The notes under the pieces: model-generated
What the model saw: the letters and a program-made list of their open reading frames with translations, nothing else
Database searches by the model: none
Told to the model about the DNA's origin: nothing
Position numbers and translations under genes: made by a program
In this document: piece after piece, positions 24,567 through 34,083 of the stretch
How positions within the stretch are numbered: the stretch's first letter is position 1
How the letters are laid out: each line of letters opens with the position of its first letter
Assembly: GCA_964457225.1 (NCBI GenBank)
Contig: CAYWEM010000001.1
Location: 124,001 to 188,000 of the forward strand
Direction of reading: 5' to 3'
Length of the DNA stretch: 64,000 nucleotides
Source: CAYWEM01 sp964457225
Lineage (GTDB): Bacteria > Acidobacteriota > Aminicenantia > UBA2199

Positions 24567-24593
24567 CCCTATCATCAAATGATATACAGGCTG
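24567..24593. repeat. 27-bp repeat with TATCAT-CAA-ATGATA palindrome, copy b
   Basis: Direct repeat of 21865-21891, located between the flanking repeat and the island promoter. Confidence 0.85.
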
Positions 24594-24625
24594 TCTTAGA
24601 GTGATGTTGGATCTATGAGACCGGG

Positions 24626-24654
24626 TTGACAATCAATCTCCCCGGCCTTATCAT
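24626..24654 (+). promoter_or_regulatory. promoter for the DUF262 gene
   Basis: TTGACA (24626-24631), exact 17-nt spacer, TATCAT (24649-24654). It would give a leader of about 180 nt. Confidence 0.6.
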
Positions 24655-24754
24655 CCGGGCATGGGAAGAAAGGCTCTTCAAGCCGTTTGGAACTGAGCAA
24701 ACCTGGTTGGGATACTGAGCCGGTTTCATTTCATCCCAGTCAGATGTATTTTTG

Positions 24755-24847
24755 ATGAAAAAGCATGAGGTTACGTTGCAAACTAAGGCAAACCCTTTTG
24801 TCAGAACAACACAAACTCGGGCAAAGAATACAAAGGAGGCAGAATGA
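24755..24847 (+). CDS. 30-codon upstream ORF overlapping the DUF262 start
   Basis: MKKHEVTLQTKANPFVRTTQ... ends in a TGA that overlaps the next ATG (ATGA). No ribosome site precedes it. Its last codons contain the AGGAGG used by the DUF262 gene. Possibly a leader for translational coupling; it may be chance. Confidence 0.25.
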   Translation: MKKHEVTLQTKANPFVRTTQTRAKNTKEAE

Positions 24848-27099
24848 GTGAAACTCTATTTACAAAAGTAGACTATGACCTTGGTTCATTAGTAAAATAC
24901 ATAAGTATTGGTGAAATAGGCTTACCGGACATCCAAAGACCTTTTGTCTGGAAAAACGCAAAAGTTCGCGATTTATTTGATTCCATGTATAAGGGCTATC
25001 CAGTTGGCTACCTTCTGTTTTGGCAAAACGGTTTAGTTGACGCCAATCGCACTATCGGCAGCGAAAACAAGCAAAAAACTGCTCGGCTGGTGATCGTTGA
25101 CGGACAGCAACGACTCACTTCTTTGTACGCTGTCATTAATGACATTCCTGTCTTGCGCGAAAACTTTGAAAGCGAACGAATCCAGATTGCATTTAATCCG
25201 CTCGAAGAGAGATTTGAGGTAGCTGACGCAGCCATTTGTCGAGATAAATCTTTTATCCCCAATATATCAATTCTATGGAGCGATGGTGCTCGAGTTACCC
25301 AAATTATAAAAAACTATACAGAAGGTTTGAAAGGCACTCGAGAAGTATCAAATAAAGAAGAAGAATTAATTGAAATTTCGATTGAAAAACTAAAAGGGTT
25401 GACCGGATTTCCATTTACAGCCCTCGAATTAGCCTCAGACATAGATGAAGAAGCGGTCTCTGATGTTTTTGTTAGGATCAACAGCAAGGGAACGCCCCTG
25501 AACCAGGCAGATTTTATTCTAACCCTGATGTCGGTATTCTGGGATGAAGGCCGCGCCGATTTGGAACAATTCTGTCGCAAATCACGCAAACCATCAAAAG
25601 GTGATGCATCTCCTTTTAATCATTTCATTGAGCCATCTCCGGATCAATTACTGAGAGTTGCCGTGGGTGTGGCTTTCAAAAGGGCCAGGCTGAAGTACGT
25701 TTATTCTATATTGCGCGGCAAGGATTTGGAAACAGAAAAATTCAGCGATGAGCGGCGTGAAAAGCAATTTGAAATACTCAAACATGCTCAACAGAGAACA
25801 TTAAACCTGCAATACTGGCATGATTTCATGAACTGCATCCGACAAGCAGGTTTCCGAAGCAGTAAGATGATCAGTTCACAGAACAACCTGCTTTTTTCTT
25901 ATATGCTGTACCTGATCGGCAGAACTGAATACAAAGTCGCGGAGTTCGACTTGCGGCGGCTTATTGCCCGCTGGTTTTTTATGTCAGCAGTTACCGGGCG
26001 CTTCACTGGTTCACCGGAATCAGCCATGGAATTCGATCTCGCCCGGTTACGCGATGTTAATACGGCTGATGGTTTTCTGAAAACACTAAACCAGATTTGT
26101 GATATCACGCTCACAAATGATTTTTGGGCCGTATCCCTGCCCAATGATCTGGCGACCTCTTCTTCGCGTAGCCCGTCTTTATTTGCTTACAACGCGGCCC
26201 TGGTGCTTCTGGATGCAAAAGCGCTATTTTCAAAAATCAAGGTGGCTGACCTGCTCGATCCGTCTGCCCAGGCTAATCGGCCCTCTTTGGAGCGCCATCA
26301 TCTCTTCCCTAAAGGTTTTTTGGCCAAGCATGGCATAACTGAAATACGTGAAACCAACCAAATTGCCAATTATGCTCTGGTGGAATGGGGAGATAACGTA
26401 AAAATTTCCGATCAAGCTCCCGTGGATTACCTGCCTGATCTTAGGGCCAGGTTTAATCAGGCAGAAATTGAACAGATGTATCGGTGGCATGCTTTGCCGG
26501 CAAACTGGGAACAACTTGATTATCGTGAATTCCTTGAAAAACGTCGAGAAATGATGGCGCAGGTTATTGCTGAAGGATATGCTACTCTAGTCGATGGAGT
26601 TGAGCAAGAATCAGCAATGGGTGAGCTTGATCTTCTAAAAGTATTGCTAATCGGTGAATCTGAGGGGGTGGAGTTCAAGTCAACCCTGAGAACCAATCTG
26701 CACACCGGTAACAAAGATCCGCGCATGGAGTATGCAATTCTAAGGACCATCGCTGGATTCTTGAATACCAGCGGCGGGGTTTTGGTAATTGGTGTTGCAG
26801 ATGACAGCAGTCCAGTCGGCATCCAAGCGGATGATTTCGCCAGTGAAGACAAGATGTACTTGCATTTGGTGAACATCGTTAAATCCCGTATGGGCATCCA
26901 GGCAATAACCAATATTCACACTCATTTTGATGATCATGATGATTGCCGGGTGATGATTGTCAATTGTCACAAGTCTCCCACGCCTGTATTTCTCAAGGAC
27001 GGTGATACAGAAAGGTTTTTTATTAGAACGGGGCCTTCTTCAACAGAACTGAGTCCAAGCCAGACCCAGGAATACATTAAACAGAGATTTAGGAGTTAA
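24844..27099 (+). CDS. DUF262 (GmrSD-like) - HNH-like - AlbA_2 fusion protein
   Basis: 751 residues. The N-terminal DUF262 domain has LPDIQRPFVWKNAKVRDLFDSM, GYPVGYLLFW and VDGQQRLTSLYAV, the ParB-like NTPase motifs of GmrS-type proteins. Around residues 480-500 is ERHHLFPKGFL and later NYALVEWGDN, which fits the DUF1524-like HNH part (GmrD). The last 150 residues (EGVEFKSTLRTNL, ILRTIAGFLNTSGGVLVIGVADD, FFIRTGPSS) are a Schlafen-AlbA_2 nucleic-acid-binding domain. GmrSD relatives restrict modified phage DNA; the AlbA_2 tail is less usual. AGGAGG precedes the ATG. Confidence 0.85.
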   Translation: MSETLFTKVDYDLGSLVKYISIGEIGLPDIQRPFVWKNAKVRDLFDSMYKGYPVGYLLFWQNGLVDANRTIGSENKQKTARLVIVDGQQRLTSLYAVINDIPVLRENFESERIQIAFNPLEERFEVADAAICRDKSFIPNISILWSDGARVTQIIKNYTEGLKGTREVSNKEEELIEISIEKLKGLTGFPFTALELASDIDEEAVSDVFVRINSKGTPLNQADFILTLMSVFWDEGRADLEQFCRKSRKPSKGDASPFNHFIEPSPDQLLRVAVGVAFKRARLKYVYSILRGKDLETEKFSDERREKQFEILKHAQQRTLNLQYWHDFMNCIRQAGFRSSKMISSQNNLLFSYMLYLIGRTEYKVAEFDLRRLIARWFFMSAVTGRFTGSPESAMEFDLARLRDVNTADGFLKTLNQICDITLTNDFWAVSLPNDLATSSSRSPSLFAYNAALVLLDAKALFSKIKVADLLDPSAQANRPSLERHHLFPKGFLAKHGITEIRETNQIANYALVEWGDNVKISDQAPVDYLPDLRARFNQAEIEQMYRWHALPANWEQLDYREFLEKRREMMAQVIAEGYATLVDGVEQESAMGELDLLKVLLIGESEGVEFKSTLRTNLHTGNKDPRMEYAILRTIAGFLNTSGGVLVIGVADDSSPVGIQADDFASEDKMYLHLVNIVKSRMGIQAITNIHTHFDDHDDCRVMIVNCHKSPTPVFLKDGDTERFFIRTGPSSTELSPSQTQEYIKQRFRS

Positions 27100-27130
27100 A
27101 ACCAAATCGGCAAGATAATGCCGCGTTTTT

Positions 27131-28165
27131 CTACAGTTCATAAGGGAGAAAGAACTGATCCTGCTCCATATCTATTGTGACAAGTTCAATCTCATTGAGA
27201 TTGCTCAAAACAGAGCGAAATTTCTCTTTCAAAGAAACTGCGGCGGGATCCTGGAAATAGACTTTTTTCAGATTTTTCATACTGCCAATAATTTTCCTGT
27301 CAACCGAGCGATTGAAAAAAGGAAAAGAGTAGCCAACTATCACCAGAACCGATGTGTCTTCTACCGCATGTGCTGCTTTTTTGATTATACTATCATCACT
27401 GTCGTCGTTTTCCTCTTCCCAGGCAAAAGAAAGTGCCGGTTTTAAACCATTTTCATTTATAATGAAAGCATAACTGCTGATTACTTTCACCAAAAGGGTT
27501 TTTCCCCATTTTTCGTTCAAAGTGCAACCGTATCCTGGATCATCATGTTCTCTATTAAATGCAGCGGTTCCGTTCAATTTGAAGATTTGAAAACGGGCTG
27601 GATTATCACTATATTCAAAAACGCCTTTCCCGGCGATCCCCAGTGCTTCTTGACAAGCACTTATACTGTCAGTATCCAGGTACTGAGAATATGCCTTATC
27701 AAGCTGATAATCGTAATTCCAGGTCAACACTCTTATTCTTTCAGGAAATCGATTATAACTTGAAAGCAAGGAGGCAAAGAAAGCATCGTAACGCTTATCA
27801 ACATCCATGACAGCCTGTTCCAGAACAAAGAAAACCGACATGGCAACTTTCAGTTTTTTATAGTCTTCTCTGTTTCTTCCAAGACTCCTCATTAAATAGA
27901 GTTTCTTGGCAAAGGTATCGACACTGGCATGTTTTCTGCTTTCAATAGTCATCCATTGCAATGCATCTGTTATCGTTTCCAAGTCTGAAACGACCTGCTT
28001 GTCAATTTGAGCATTTTCTTCCTCTTTGAATGAATTGAGCCTGACGATAAGCTTTTCAACCCGATCCGGAAACTCTTTTACCGTCGGCAAAGCATTCGCA
28101 CTCGCTCCAGCCCCAAAAAGAAAAGTGATCACATTCCCATTTTCGACATCACTGTTTTCATTCAT
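27131..28165 (-). CDS. SIR2-like NADase-type protein
   Basis: 344 residues. FLFGAGASANALPTVKEFP (residues ~15-33) is the SIR2 nucleotide loop, IRVLTWNYDYQLDKAY contains the WNYD signature of SIR2_2 proteins, and VLVIVGYSFPFFNRSVDRKI closes the fold. Many defence systems use SIR2 domains to drain NAD+ on infection. It is the last gene of the type III R-M operon, 47 bp after a small gene, with a GGAG ribosome site, and is convergent with the DUF262 gene. Confidence 0.85.
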   Translation of the reverse strand: MNENSDVENGNVITFLFGAGASANALPTVKEFPDRVEKLIVRLNSFKEEENAQIDKQVVSDLETITDALQWMTIESRKHASVDTFAKKLYLMRSLGRNREDYKKLKVAMSVFFVLEQAVMDVDKRYDAFFASLLSSYNRFPERIRVLTWNYDYQLDKAYSQYLDTDSISACQEALGIAGKGVFEYSDNPARFQIFKLNGTAAFNREHDDPGYGCTLNEKWGKTLLVKVISSYAFIINENGLKPALSFAWEEENDDSDDSIIKKAAHAVEDTSVLVIVGYSFPFFNRSVDRKIIGSMKNLKKVYFQDPAAVSLKEKFRSVLSNLNEIELVTIDMEQDQFFLPYEL

Positions 28166-28212
28166 TGCAACTCCTGCATCAATTACTATTCCAATTGATC
28201 ATTCATAAACAA

Positions 28213-28632
28213 TCAGTAAAATCCAGGATCTCTGAAGAAATTACCTGTGCTCTCCAAATCCCAAACGATCCTGATTTTCAATAAATTTGAGTTTTCCGGG
28301 ATCAGGCTATAAGGAATATACGGCTCTCCAATTTGCCAAGACTTCTGATCTCCAAACGGAGCGTAGTGCCCGGTCCTTGAACACTCTTCCACGAGTCCGA
28401 TTATGGAAATAATTTCCTCTTCAAGGTTGCCTGGAAAATCATCAGAAGTGAATTCCTTCGGTTCACCAGCAAATTTTTCCAGGGAAACAAATATGCGGCC
28501 CGGCCAAGGCTGCGGCACTCGTTTTTTTGGAATATACAAATGGAATTCAGCGTTGTCTTCTTCAACCCAGGCTGACCAACGCAATTTCCCAACGGTTTCT
28601 TTGGTTACTCCGAGCGATATCGTTTCCTGCAT
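28213..28632 (-). CDS. unknown protein between Res and SIR2
   Basis: 139 residues, no recognised domain. It is soluble and acidic, with VGKLRWSAWVEEDNAEFHLYIPKKRVPQPWPGRIFVS suggesting beta structure. AGGAG lies before the ATG; spacing is 30 bp from Res and 47 bp from SIR2. Position suggests an accessory or immunity role for the SIR2 protein (inference only). Confidence 0.7.
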   Translation of the reverse strand: MQETISLGVTKETVGKLRWSAWVEEDNAEFHLYIPKKRVPQPWPGRIFVSLEKFAGEPKEFTSDDFPGNLEEEIISIIGLVEECSRTGHYAPFGDQKSWQIGEPYIPYSLIPENSNLLKIRIVWDLESTGNFFRDPGFY

Positions 28633-28662
28633 CGTTTTCTCCTTTTAATAAGGTTAACCGGA

Positions 28663-31644
28663 TCATTCATCAGCCATGGCAAGCAAATCCTCAACCTTTT
28701 TCACGACATAGTATTTCGCAGGAGATTCTTTCACTTCAAGCGCTTCAAAATGAGCTTTACCGCATTTTGTTTTAGCGTATTCTTTTTCGTAAAGTTCATC
28801 TTTGAAATCACTGCTCTTGGTTTCAACCACCAGGAACAATCGCTCAATCCCATCCTTTTCCACCAGTACTGCCCAGTCGGGATTGTAGCCGCCCAGCGGA
28901 GTCGGCACCGTGAACCAGCCGGGAAGCTTGGCATAAACTTTTACAGCCATGTTTTTCTCCAATTGATCGGCAAAGGCGGCCTCTGTGTTGGAATCATAGA
29001 CTATTTGTTCATATATTGATTTCCTGGCATCGAGCAAGTTCTTGAGGTATCCCGTGAGTTCCTCCTGCTCGAACAATTCCTGGGCATAGTAATGATCATC
29101 TCCGAGTCGCTGATACTTGATGCCGTCCACTATGGCCAGTCGTTTGCAGCGATTGACGGCCTCGGCGGCCAGCTCGATGAACTTCTGAGGGTTGCGCTTA
29201 AAGTCATTGAGGCGTTCGCTATCCATTAAAATCCTACAAATACTACGGCGGGTGAGTTGCGTGCGATCCTGAAGCTCGGTGAGCAGATCCGGCATGTCAA
29301 TATCTGCCTCATTCAGAACAACTGTTGCCGCGCCAATCAGCTCGACAGCTTCTATCCCCGCCTTGCCTATGGCGAGGCCTGCCTTGCGCCACTGAAGTCT
29401 TGTTTTCGGAATTGCCGGTGCATCCCTAAGCGCCTTGGCACAATCCATGATAAGACGCTCGTTGTCAAATTGCACCCGATATGTGGTCTTGTATTTGATA
29501 CGATCCCATAGAGCCTTGAATTCGTCACTGTAGAGTACGGCCTGCCGAGGCCGTATATGGCGGCGCTCATCCGCGTTCTTGATTTCCAGCCTCCCGGCAA
29601 GCTTCTTGAGTATGCGGGTGATTTCGTCCAAATGTCCGGCAAATTCCCCGGGAACATTGAAGGTTCCTTCCTTGATTGCCTTTCTCAAAGCATCCTGAAC
29701 CTTTCCATTTTGGTCAATGTGTCCCGAGTTTTTCAGATATTCCCATAAAACCCTGGACTGCTCGAACCCCAGCGGAACTGTATTGCCCTCTTGATCGGAT
29801 ATTGGGATGGCAGAGAAAACATGGTCCTCCACCATTCCAAACCGGATGCCTGTATCTTCTTCGATCTCCTTTTGCAGGTTTTCGGCGAAATCCTCGTAGC
29901 TCTCGGTGGCGATTACAGTCAGGGTGTTCACCTCGAATCCTCGAAGACGATGGCCATCCTGATTCACGCAAAGCCTTAGTCCGCGCCCGATGGTCTGGCG
30001 GCGCTCACGCTCGGTCCGGATATCCCGCAGAGTGCAAATCTGGAAGATATTGGGGTTATCCCAGCCTTCACGCAGGGCCGAATGGGAGAAGATGAACTTG
30101 AGCGGCGTTTCAAAGAGCAGAAGCTTCTCTTTGTCCCTCATGATCAATTTATAGGCCCGCTCAGCGTTTTCACGGTTTACATCGTTGTTCTCTGCTGTAT
30201 CAGTCCAACCGCCTTTCTTGTCGATGGAAAAGTAACCGTTATGAACCTCATCAGCAGCCCTTGACAAGTCCACTTCCTTGAACAGCGTATTGTACTCGGG
30301 AAGTCTTGCCGCTCTGCGGTACTCTTCCTCGAAAATCATGGCATATTCGCCTTTAAACGCCTTCCCATCAGCATCATATTTCCGGTACTTGGCCACCTGG
30401 TCAATAAAAAAAAGCGTCATCACTTTTATGCCTTGAGGCCTCAGGCGCTTCTCCTTGTCAAGGTGCTCGCGGATGGTCCGCCTGATCATTTCCCGCTGCA
30501 CAGCCAGGGCATCCACATCTCCCCAGGCTTGCCCCGGCCCCAGTATAATATCCTCACCGGGGACGCGAAGTTCCAGGTACTCGTTGCCCTTTTCCACCCG
30601 GATCGTGCCGATGCGGCAGTCTGAGTAAATGGCACGCCCGGTGGTTTGCTCCAAATTGTCACCGTCCTGGACGACGACTTCCCGCCGCTTGACGCCTGCG
30701 GACGTCTGCAGGTCAATTTCGATTTTCGCCGAGATCATATTGCGCTTGTTACTTACTGAAATCAGGCGCACATAGGGCTTATTGTGGGCATGCTCGACTG
30801 TGGCCGAGGCCACCTCGATCTGCTTTACCAGCTTTTTTTCATAGGCATCCACGGCGTCAAGACGGAAAACCATGTGATGTTTATCGGTGTGAGTGGCGGA
30901 ATAACGCAGGGTACAAAGTGGGTTCATGGCGCTCAGAGCTTCCTTGCCCCGGCCGGCTAATCCCCCATCCACACTCTGCGGCTCGTCCACGATGATTATT
31001 GGGCGGGTGGCCCGGACCAGGTCGATTGGCTTTTCGCCCCCTGTCTTCTCGCTGTCCTTATAGAGGTTGTTCACCTCCTTCTTATTGATAGCCCCAACCG
31101 TCACCACCATAATCTGGATATTCGCACTGGTGGCGAAGTTGCGTACCTGTCCAAGCTTTGAGGAATCGTAGAGGAAGTATTCGAAGGGTACTCCCGCATA
31201 GAGTCCTTTAAAGTGGTCCTCGGTAATTTTGAGCGCCTTGTAGACTCCTTCCTTGATGGCGATTGAGGGCACCACGATGACGAACTTGGTGAACCCGAAG
31301 CGTTTGTTCAGCTCAAATATGGTGCGCAGGTAGACGTAAGTCTTGCCCGTGCCGGTTTCCATTTCCACGGTGAAGTCGCCCGATTCAAGTCTATTTGAAG
31401 GCGTCAGGCCATTGCGCAGTTGGATGTCTTTCAGGTTTTTTACGATCTCGTCATCAAGCAGGGTCAGCCGGTTGCCGATACCAAGGTCATCGAAATCAAA
31501 CAAGCGTCTTTGCGGATCCAAGGGGTCACGGGTAACAGTAAATTCCGTTTGGCATATTTCCTGTCCCCTAAACAGTTCGCAGACCGCTTCGATTGCCTGA
31601 AGCTGAAAATCGAGGTTGGGTTCGAAATGGAGCTTCATGTACAC
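28663..31644 (-). CDS. res: type III restriction enzyme, Res subunit
   Basis: 993 residues. Walker A METGTGKTYVYL (about 95-106), the DExx box IIIVDEPQSVDGG, LRYSATHTD (motif III-like), and LREGWDNPNIFQICTLRDI with RQTIGRGLRL (motif VI) make an SF2 helicase. The C-terminal nuclease is seen in GGYNPDWAVLV then RLFLVVETKSS, a PD-(D/E)xK arrangement. Res cuts DNA after ATP-driven communication between two unmethylated sites. Its start overlaps the preceding cyclotransferase-like gene by 10 nt. Confidence 0.95.
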   Translation of the reverse strand: MYMKLHFEPNLDFQLQAIEAVCELFRGQEICQTEFTVTRDPLDPQRRLFDFDDLGIGNRLTLLDDEIVKNLKDIQLRNGLTPSNRLESGDFTVEMETGTGKTYVYLRTIFELNKRFGFTKFVIVVPSIAIKEGVYKALKITEDHFKGLYAGVPFEYFLYDSSKLGQVRNFATSANIQIMVVTVGAINKKEVNNLYKDSEKTGGEKPIDLVRATRPIIIVDEPQSVDGGLAGRGKEALSAMNPLCTLRYSATHTDKHHMVFRLDAVDAYEKKLVKQIEVASATVEHAHNKPYVRLISVSNKRNMISAKIEIDLQTSAGVKRREVVVQDGDNLEQTTGRAIYSDCRIGTIRVEKGNEYLELRVPGEDIILGPGQAWGDVDALAVQREMIRRTIREHLDKEKRLRPQGIKVMTLFFIDQVAKYRKYDADGKAFKGEYAMIFEEEYRRAARLPEYNTLFKEVDLSRAADEVHNGYFSIDKKGGWTDTAENNDVNRENAERAYKLIMRDKEKLLLFETPLKFIFSHSALREGWDNPNIFQICTLRDIRTERERRQTIGRGLRLCVNQDGHRLRGFEVNTLTVIATESYEDFAENLQKEIEEDTGIRFGMVEDHVFSAIPISDQEGNTVPLGFEQSRVLWEYLKNSGHIDQNGKVQDALRKAIKEGTFNVPGEFAGHLDEITRILKKLAGRLEIKNADERRHIRPRQAVLYSDEFKALWDRIKYKTTYRVQFDNERLIMDCAKALRDAPAIPKTRLQWRKAGLAIGKAGIEAVELIGAATVVLNEADIDMPDLLTELQDRTQLTRRSICRILMDSERLNDFKRNPQKFIELAAEAVNRCKRLAIVDGIKYQRLGDDHYYAQELFEQEELTGYLKNLLDARKSIYEQIVYDSNTEAAFADQLEKNMAVKVYAKLPGWFTVPTPLGGYNPDWAVLVEKDGIERLFLVVETKSSDFKDELYEKEYAKTKCGKAHFEALEVKESPAKYYVVKKVEDLLAMADE

Positions 31645-32156
31645 ACCCTTGCTATCAGACTAATGTTACTCCTGTGACGATTTCGATCATGATCCTCAGT
31701 AGCCGAAACCGACTCCAGGCGCGCTATATAATCAGGAGGAAGGCCGTGTTCCTTCGCACCTGCAACAACTAATTCGCGATACCATGAGTAAGGCCTAAGT
31801 ACGGGATTAATTTTGGTGGCTTTATTGGCTATTGCTTTGACCAGCTCCAACCCAAATAAGACTTCAACCTCTATCTCTTCGTAGCCAGCACCCAGGCCTT
31901 CTGCCTTATCAAGGTTTTCTTTCTCACTTGAAGAAATCTCATAAAGAACACCGAAAACCGATATGTCGGGCTTCTTGCCCCCAATAATGTCGCATTTTCC
32001 AGACCCGTCCGAGCTCTTCTTGTGCCACCGCAGCTTATATCCGCGCAATTCTGCCATGCCAAGTACTTTTGCAGAGGGACAACGCCTCCGATCTCGAATC
32101 CGAGAAGTCAACATGTTGGAGCCGTAAGCAAAATAAATTAAACAAGCCTCTGGCAT
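31635..32156 (-). CDS. gamma-glutamylcyclotransferase-like protein inside the R-M operon
   Basis: 173 residues. YFAYGSNMLTSRI (residues 8-20) is the GGCT/AIG2 substrate loop, and Glu86 in LDKAEGLGAGYEEIEVEV is in the position of the catalytic Glu. The gene starts on the last base of the mod stop (TAATG) and ends 10 nt inside res, so it is translationally locked between the two. This enzyme family normally cyclises gamma-glutamyl groups; a role in restriction is not established. Confidence 0.85.
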   Translation of the reverse strand: MPEACLIYFAYGSNMLTSRIRDRRRCPSAKVLGMAELRGYKLRWHKKSSDGSGKCDIIGGKKPDISVFGVLYEISSSEKENLDKAEGLGAGYEEIEVEVLFGLELVKAIANKATKINPVLRPYSWYRELVVAGAKEHGLPPDYIARLESVSATEDHDRNRHRSNISLIARVCT

Positions 32157-34069
32157 TACAGACTCCGCATATTGGCGATACCATTTTGATTGAGAATCGC
32201 GGCCATGTTCGTTTTGGCCACGTCATCGACGAAGGCGCTGTCGCGGAAGACACAGGTCGTGTCGCCTGCTGGAGCGAGGAACTTGTGCCATTCGACGATA
32301 CCCTGGCCCAGCTCCTCCACCTCGGCGGCGGCGATTTTCTTTGAAAGACAGGTTATGAGAACACCTCCGCCGACCGCATGCACATCCTTGCCTGAGATGA
32401 TCCTCTTTTCGATAGGTACGCAAAGGTCAAGGCCGAGCTTGAGTAAAAGTTCATAAAGGATGTCGGTTTCGCTGCGATCGGTCTTTAAATGCTCAAGGGA
32501 CTCTTCCAGGTTTCGCGGAAGATCCTCGCGCTTAGGTTGCCACTCTTTGATGTTCGTGGAATCCAGTTTAAAGACTCGGAAGCCCTGGTCGCCAGCGAAC
32601 ATGGGGTTCTCTTCCTTGATCTTCGCTGCTGCACGGCGCAGGCGTTCTTTAGTTAGCTCAGCAATATTTCGAGGCTTCTTTATCTTGTCGCAGTAATCGG
32701 CGGCAACTTTCTGGTCCTTGTTTTCCGGGTCCAATGGCTCAGGAAGCTGGACGAGGATATAGCGCCGGTTTCCGCCGTCAGCTGTATTCTGCGTCATTAC
32801 CGCGTGGCCAGTGGTGCCGGAACCTGCAAAGAAGTCCAGAACAATGTCGGCATTCTTCGTGTTTGATACGTTCAGGATTCCTTCGATCAGCTCAACCGGC
32901 TTGGGATTACTGAATAGGTTCTTTTCGCCAAAAAGGCGCTCCATAACGCTATTGGCGCCTTGATTATGGCCAAACTGGTCATGAGGCCACCAGTTGGTGG
33001 CGCATTGGCCCTCCTGTTCCCTCTCAGATCTGAAATACTTCTTTCGTGGCGCACCATCTCCATTGTTCGGGAAGATGATGCGATTATCAGCCAGAAGCTT
33101 TTTGAAGGTTGATTCCTCGCCCATCCACTCCTCTTCGTAAACACGGCCTGTTGGTGTGGTGATAGTATAGCGGCTGCCAGATTGATCCGTGCCTACCTTC
33201 CACGGTTTGGACGCCCACTCCCTTCTGGGATCGTTATCAGGATTGGAGAATTGGCCCGTCAGCGCGATCTTGCCAACACCTGAAGCCTTGTAAGCGATCT
33301 TATCCCTGGCGAAGACCAAGACATGCTCGGCCACAAGTGCAAGCATCTTAGTTGGGTCGTTCGGCTGGTTATGCCTTCTCCGCCAATGGATATGCCCCTC
33401 AAAGTTTTCTTCACCAAATATGCCGTTTAAAATCGCTCGCAAGGTTGCAACTTCACAGTCGTCGATGCTCACGAAGATCAGCCCATCCGAACGTAATAGG
33501 TTACGAGCCAATCTCAAGCGTGGGTACATCATATTAAGCCAGTTTGTATGGAAGCGGCCGTTTGTCTCAGTATTTGAGAACAACTTCCTGCCGTCGGAAT
33601 CCACCTGCTCCGTCAGCATTTTGTAGTTCTCAATGTTGTCACGAAAATCGTCTGGATATACTCGATCTTTCCCATCGTTGTACGGAGGATCAATGTAGAT
33701 GAGCTTCACCTTGCCCGCATAGCTTTTCTGAAGGAGCTTGAGAACTTCGAGGTTGTCGCCCTCAATCATGAGGTTTTGCGTTGTGTCCCAGTCCAAGCTC
33801 TCTTCGGGGCATGGGCGCAACGTACCGATCGAGGGCGTGAGGGCTAGTTGCCGCGCGCGGCGCTTGCCGTGCCAGTTGAGTCCGTATTTCTCCTCGGCGT
33901 CAGTAACGGTCTTGTCGCCTACCAGAGACTTGAGCACATCCACGTTGACTGCCGTGCCTTCCGGTCCCTCAGTGACCAGCTCGGGAAATAATTCCTTCAG
34001 AGCGGCGATATTCTCAGCTATCAGGTCGGGCGACTTAGTTTCTGGATCTTCTGCGGTTAATTTCTTCAT
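32156..34069 (-). CDS. mod: type III DNA methyltransferase, Mod subunit
   Basis: 637 residues. LIYIDPPYNDGKD (about 124-136) is catalytic motif IV (DPPY) and VLDFFAGSGTTGHAV is the SAM-binding motif I, in the order of beta-class enzymes. The target-recognition region lies between. This subunit gives type III systems their specificity and is likely an adenine-N6 methylase. AGGAG lies before the ATG, 14 bp after the DUF4391 gene. Confidence 0.95.
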   Translation of the reverse strand: MKKLTAEDPETKSPDLIAENIAALKELFPELVTEGPEGTAVNVDVLKSLVGDKTVTDAEEKYGLNWHGKRRARQLALTPSIGTLRPCPEESLDWDTTQNLMIEGDNLEVLKLLQKSYAGKVKLIYIDPPYNDGKDRVYPDDFRDNIENYKMLTEQVDSDGRKLFSNTETNGRFHTNWLNMMYPRLRLARNLLRSDGLIFVSIDDCEVATLRAILNGIFGEENFEGHIHWRRRHNQPNDPTKMLALVAEHVLVFARDKIAYKASGVGKIALTGQFSNPDNDPRREWASKPWKVGTDQSGSRYTITTPTGRVYEEEWMGEESTFKKLLADNRIIFPNNGDGAPRKKYFRSEREQEGQCATNWWPHDQFGHNQGANSVMERLFGEKNLFSNPKPVELIEGILNVSNTKNADIVLDFFAGSGTTGHAVMTQNTADGGNRRYILVQLPEPLDPENKDQKVAADYCDKIKKPRNIAELTKERLRRAAAKIKEENPMFAGDQGFRVFKLDSTNIKEWQPKREDLPRNLEESLEHLKTDRSETDILYELLLKLGLDLCVPIEKRIISGKDVHAVGGGVLITCLSKKIAAAEVEELGQGIVEWHKFLAPAGDTTCVFRDSAFVDDVAKTNMAAILNQNGIANMRSL

Positions 34070-34083
34070 TATAATCTCCTGTA

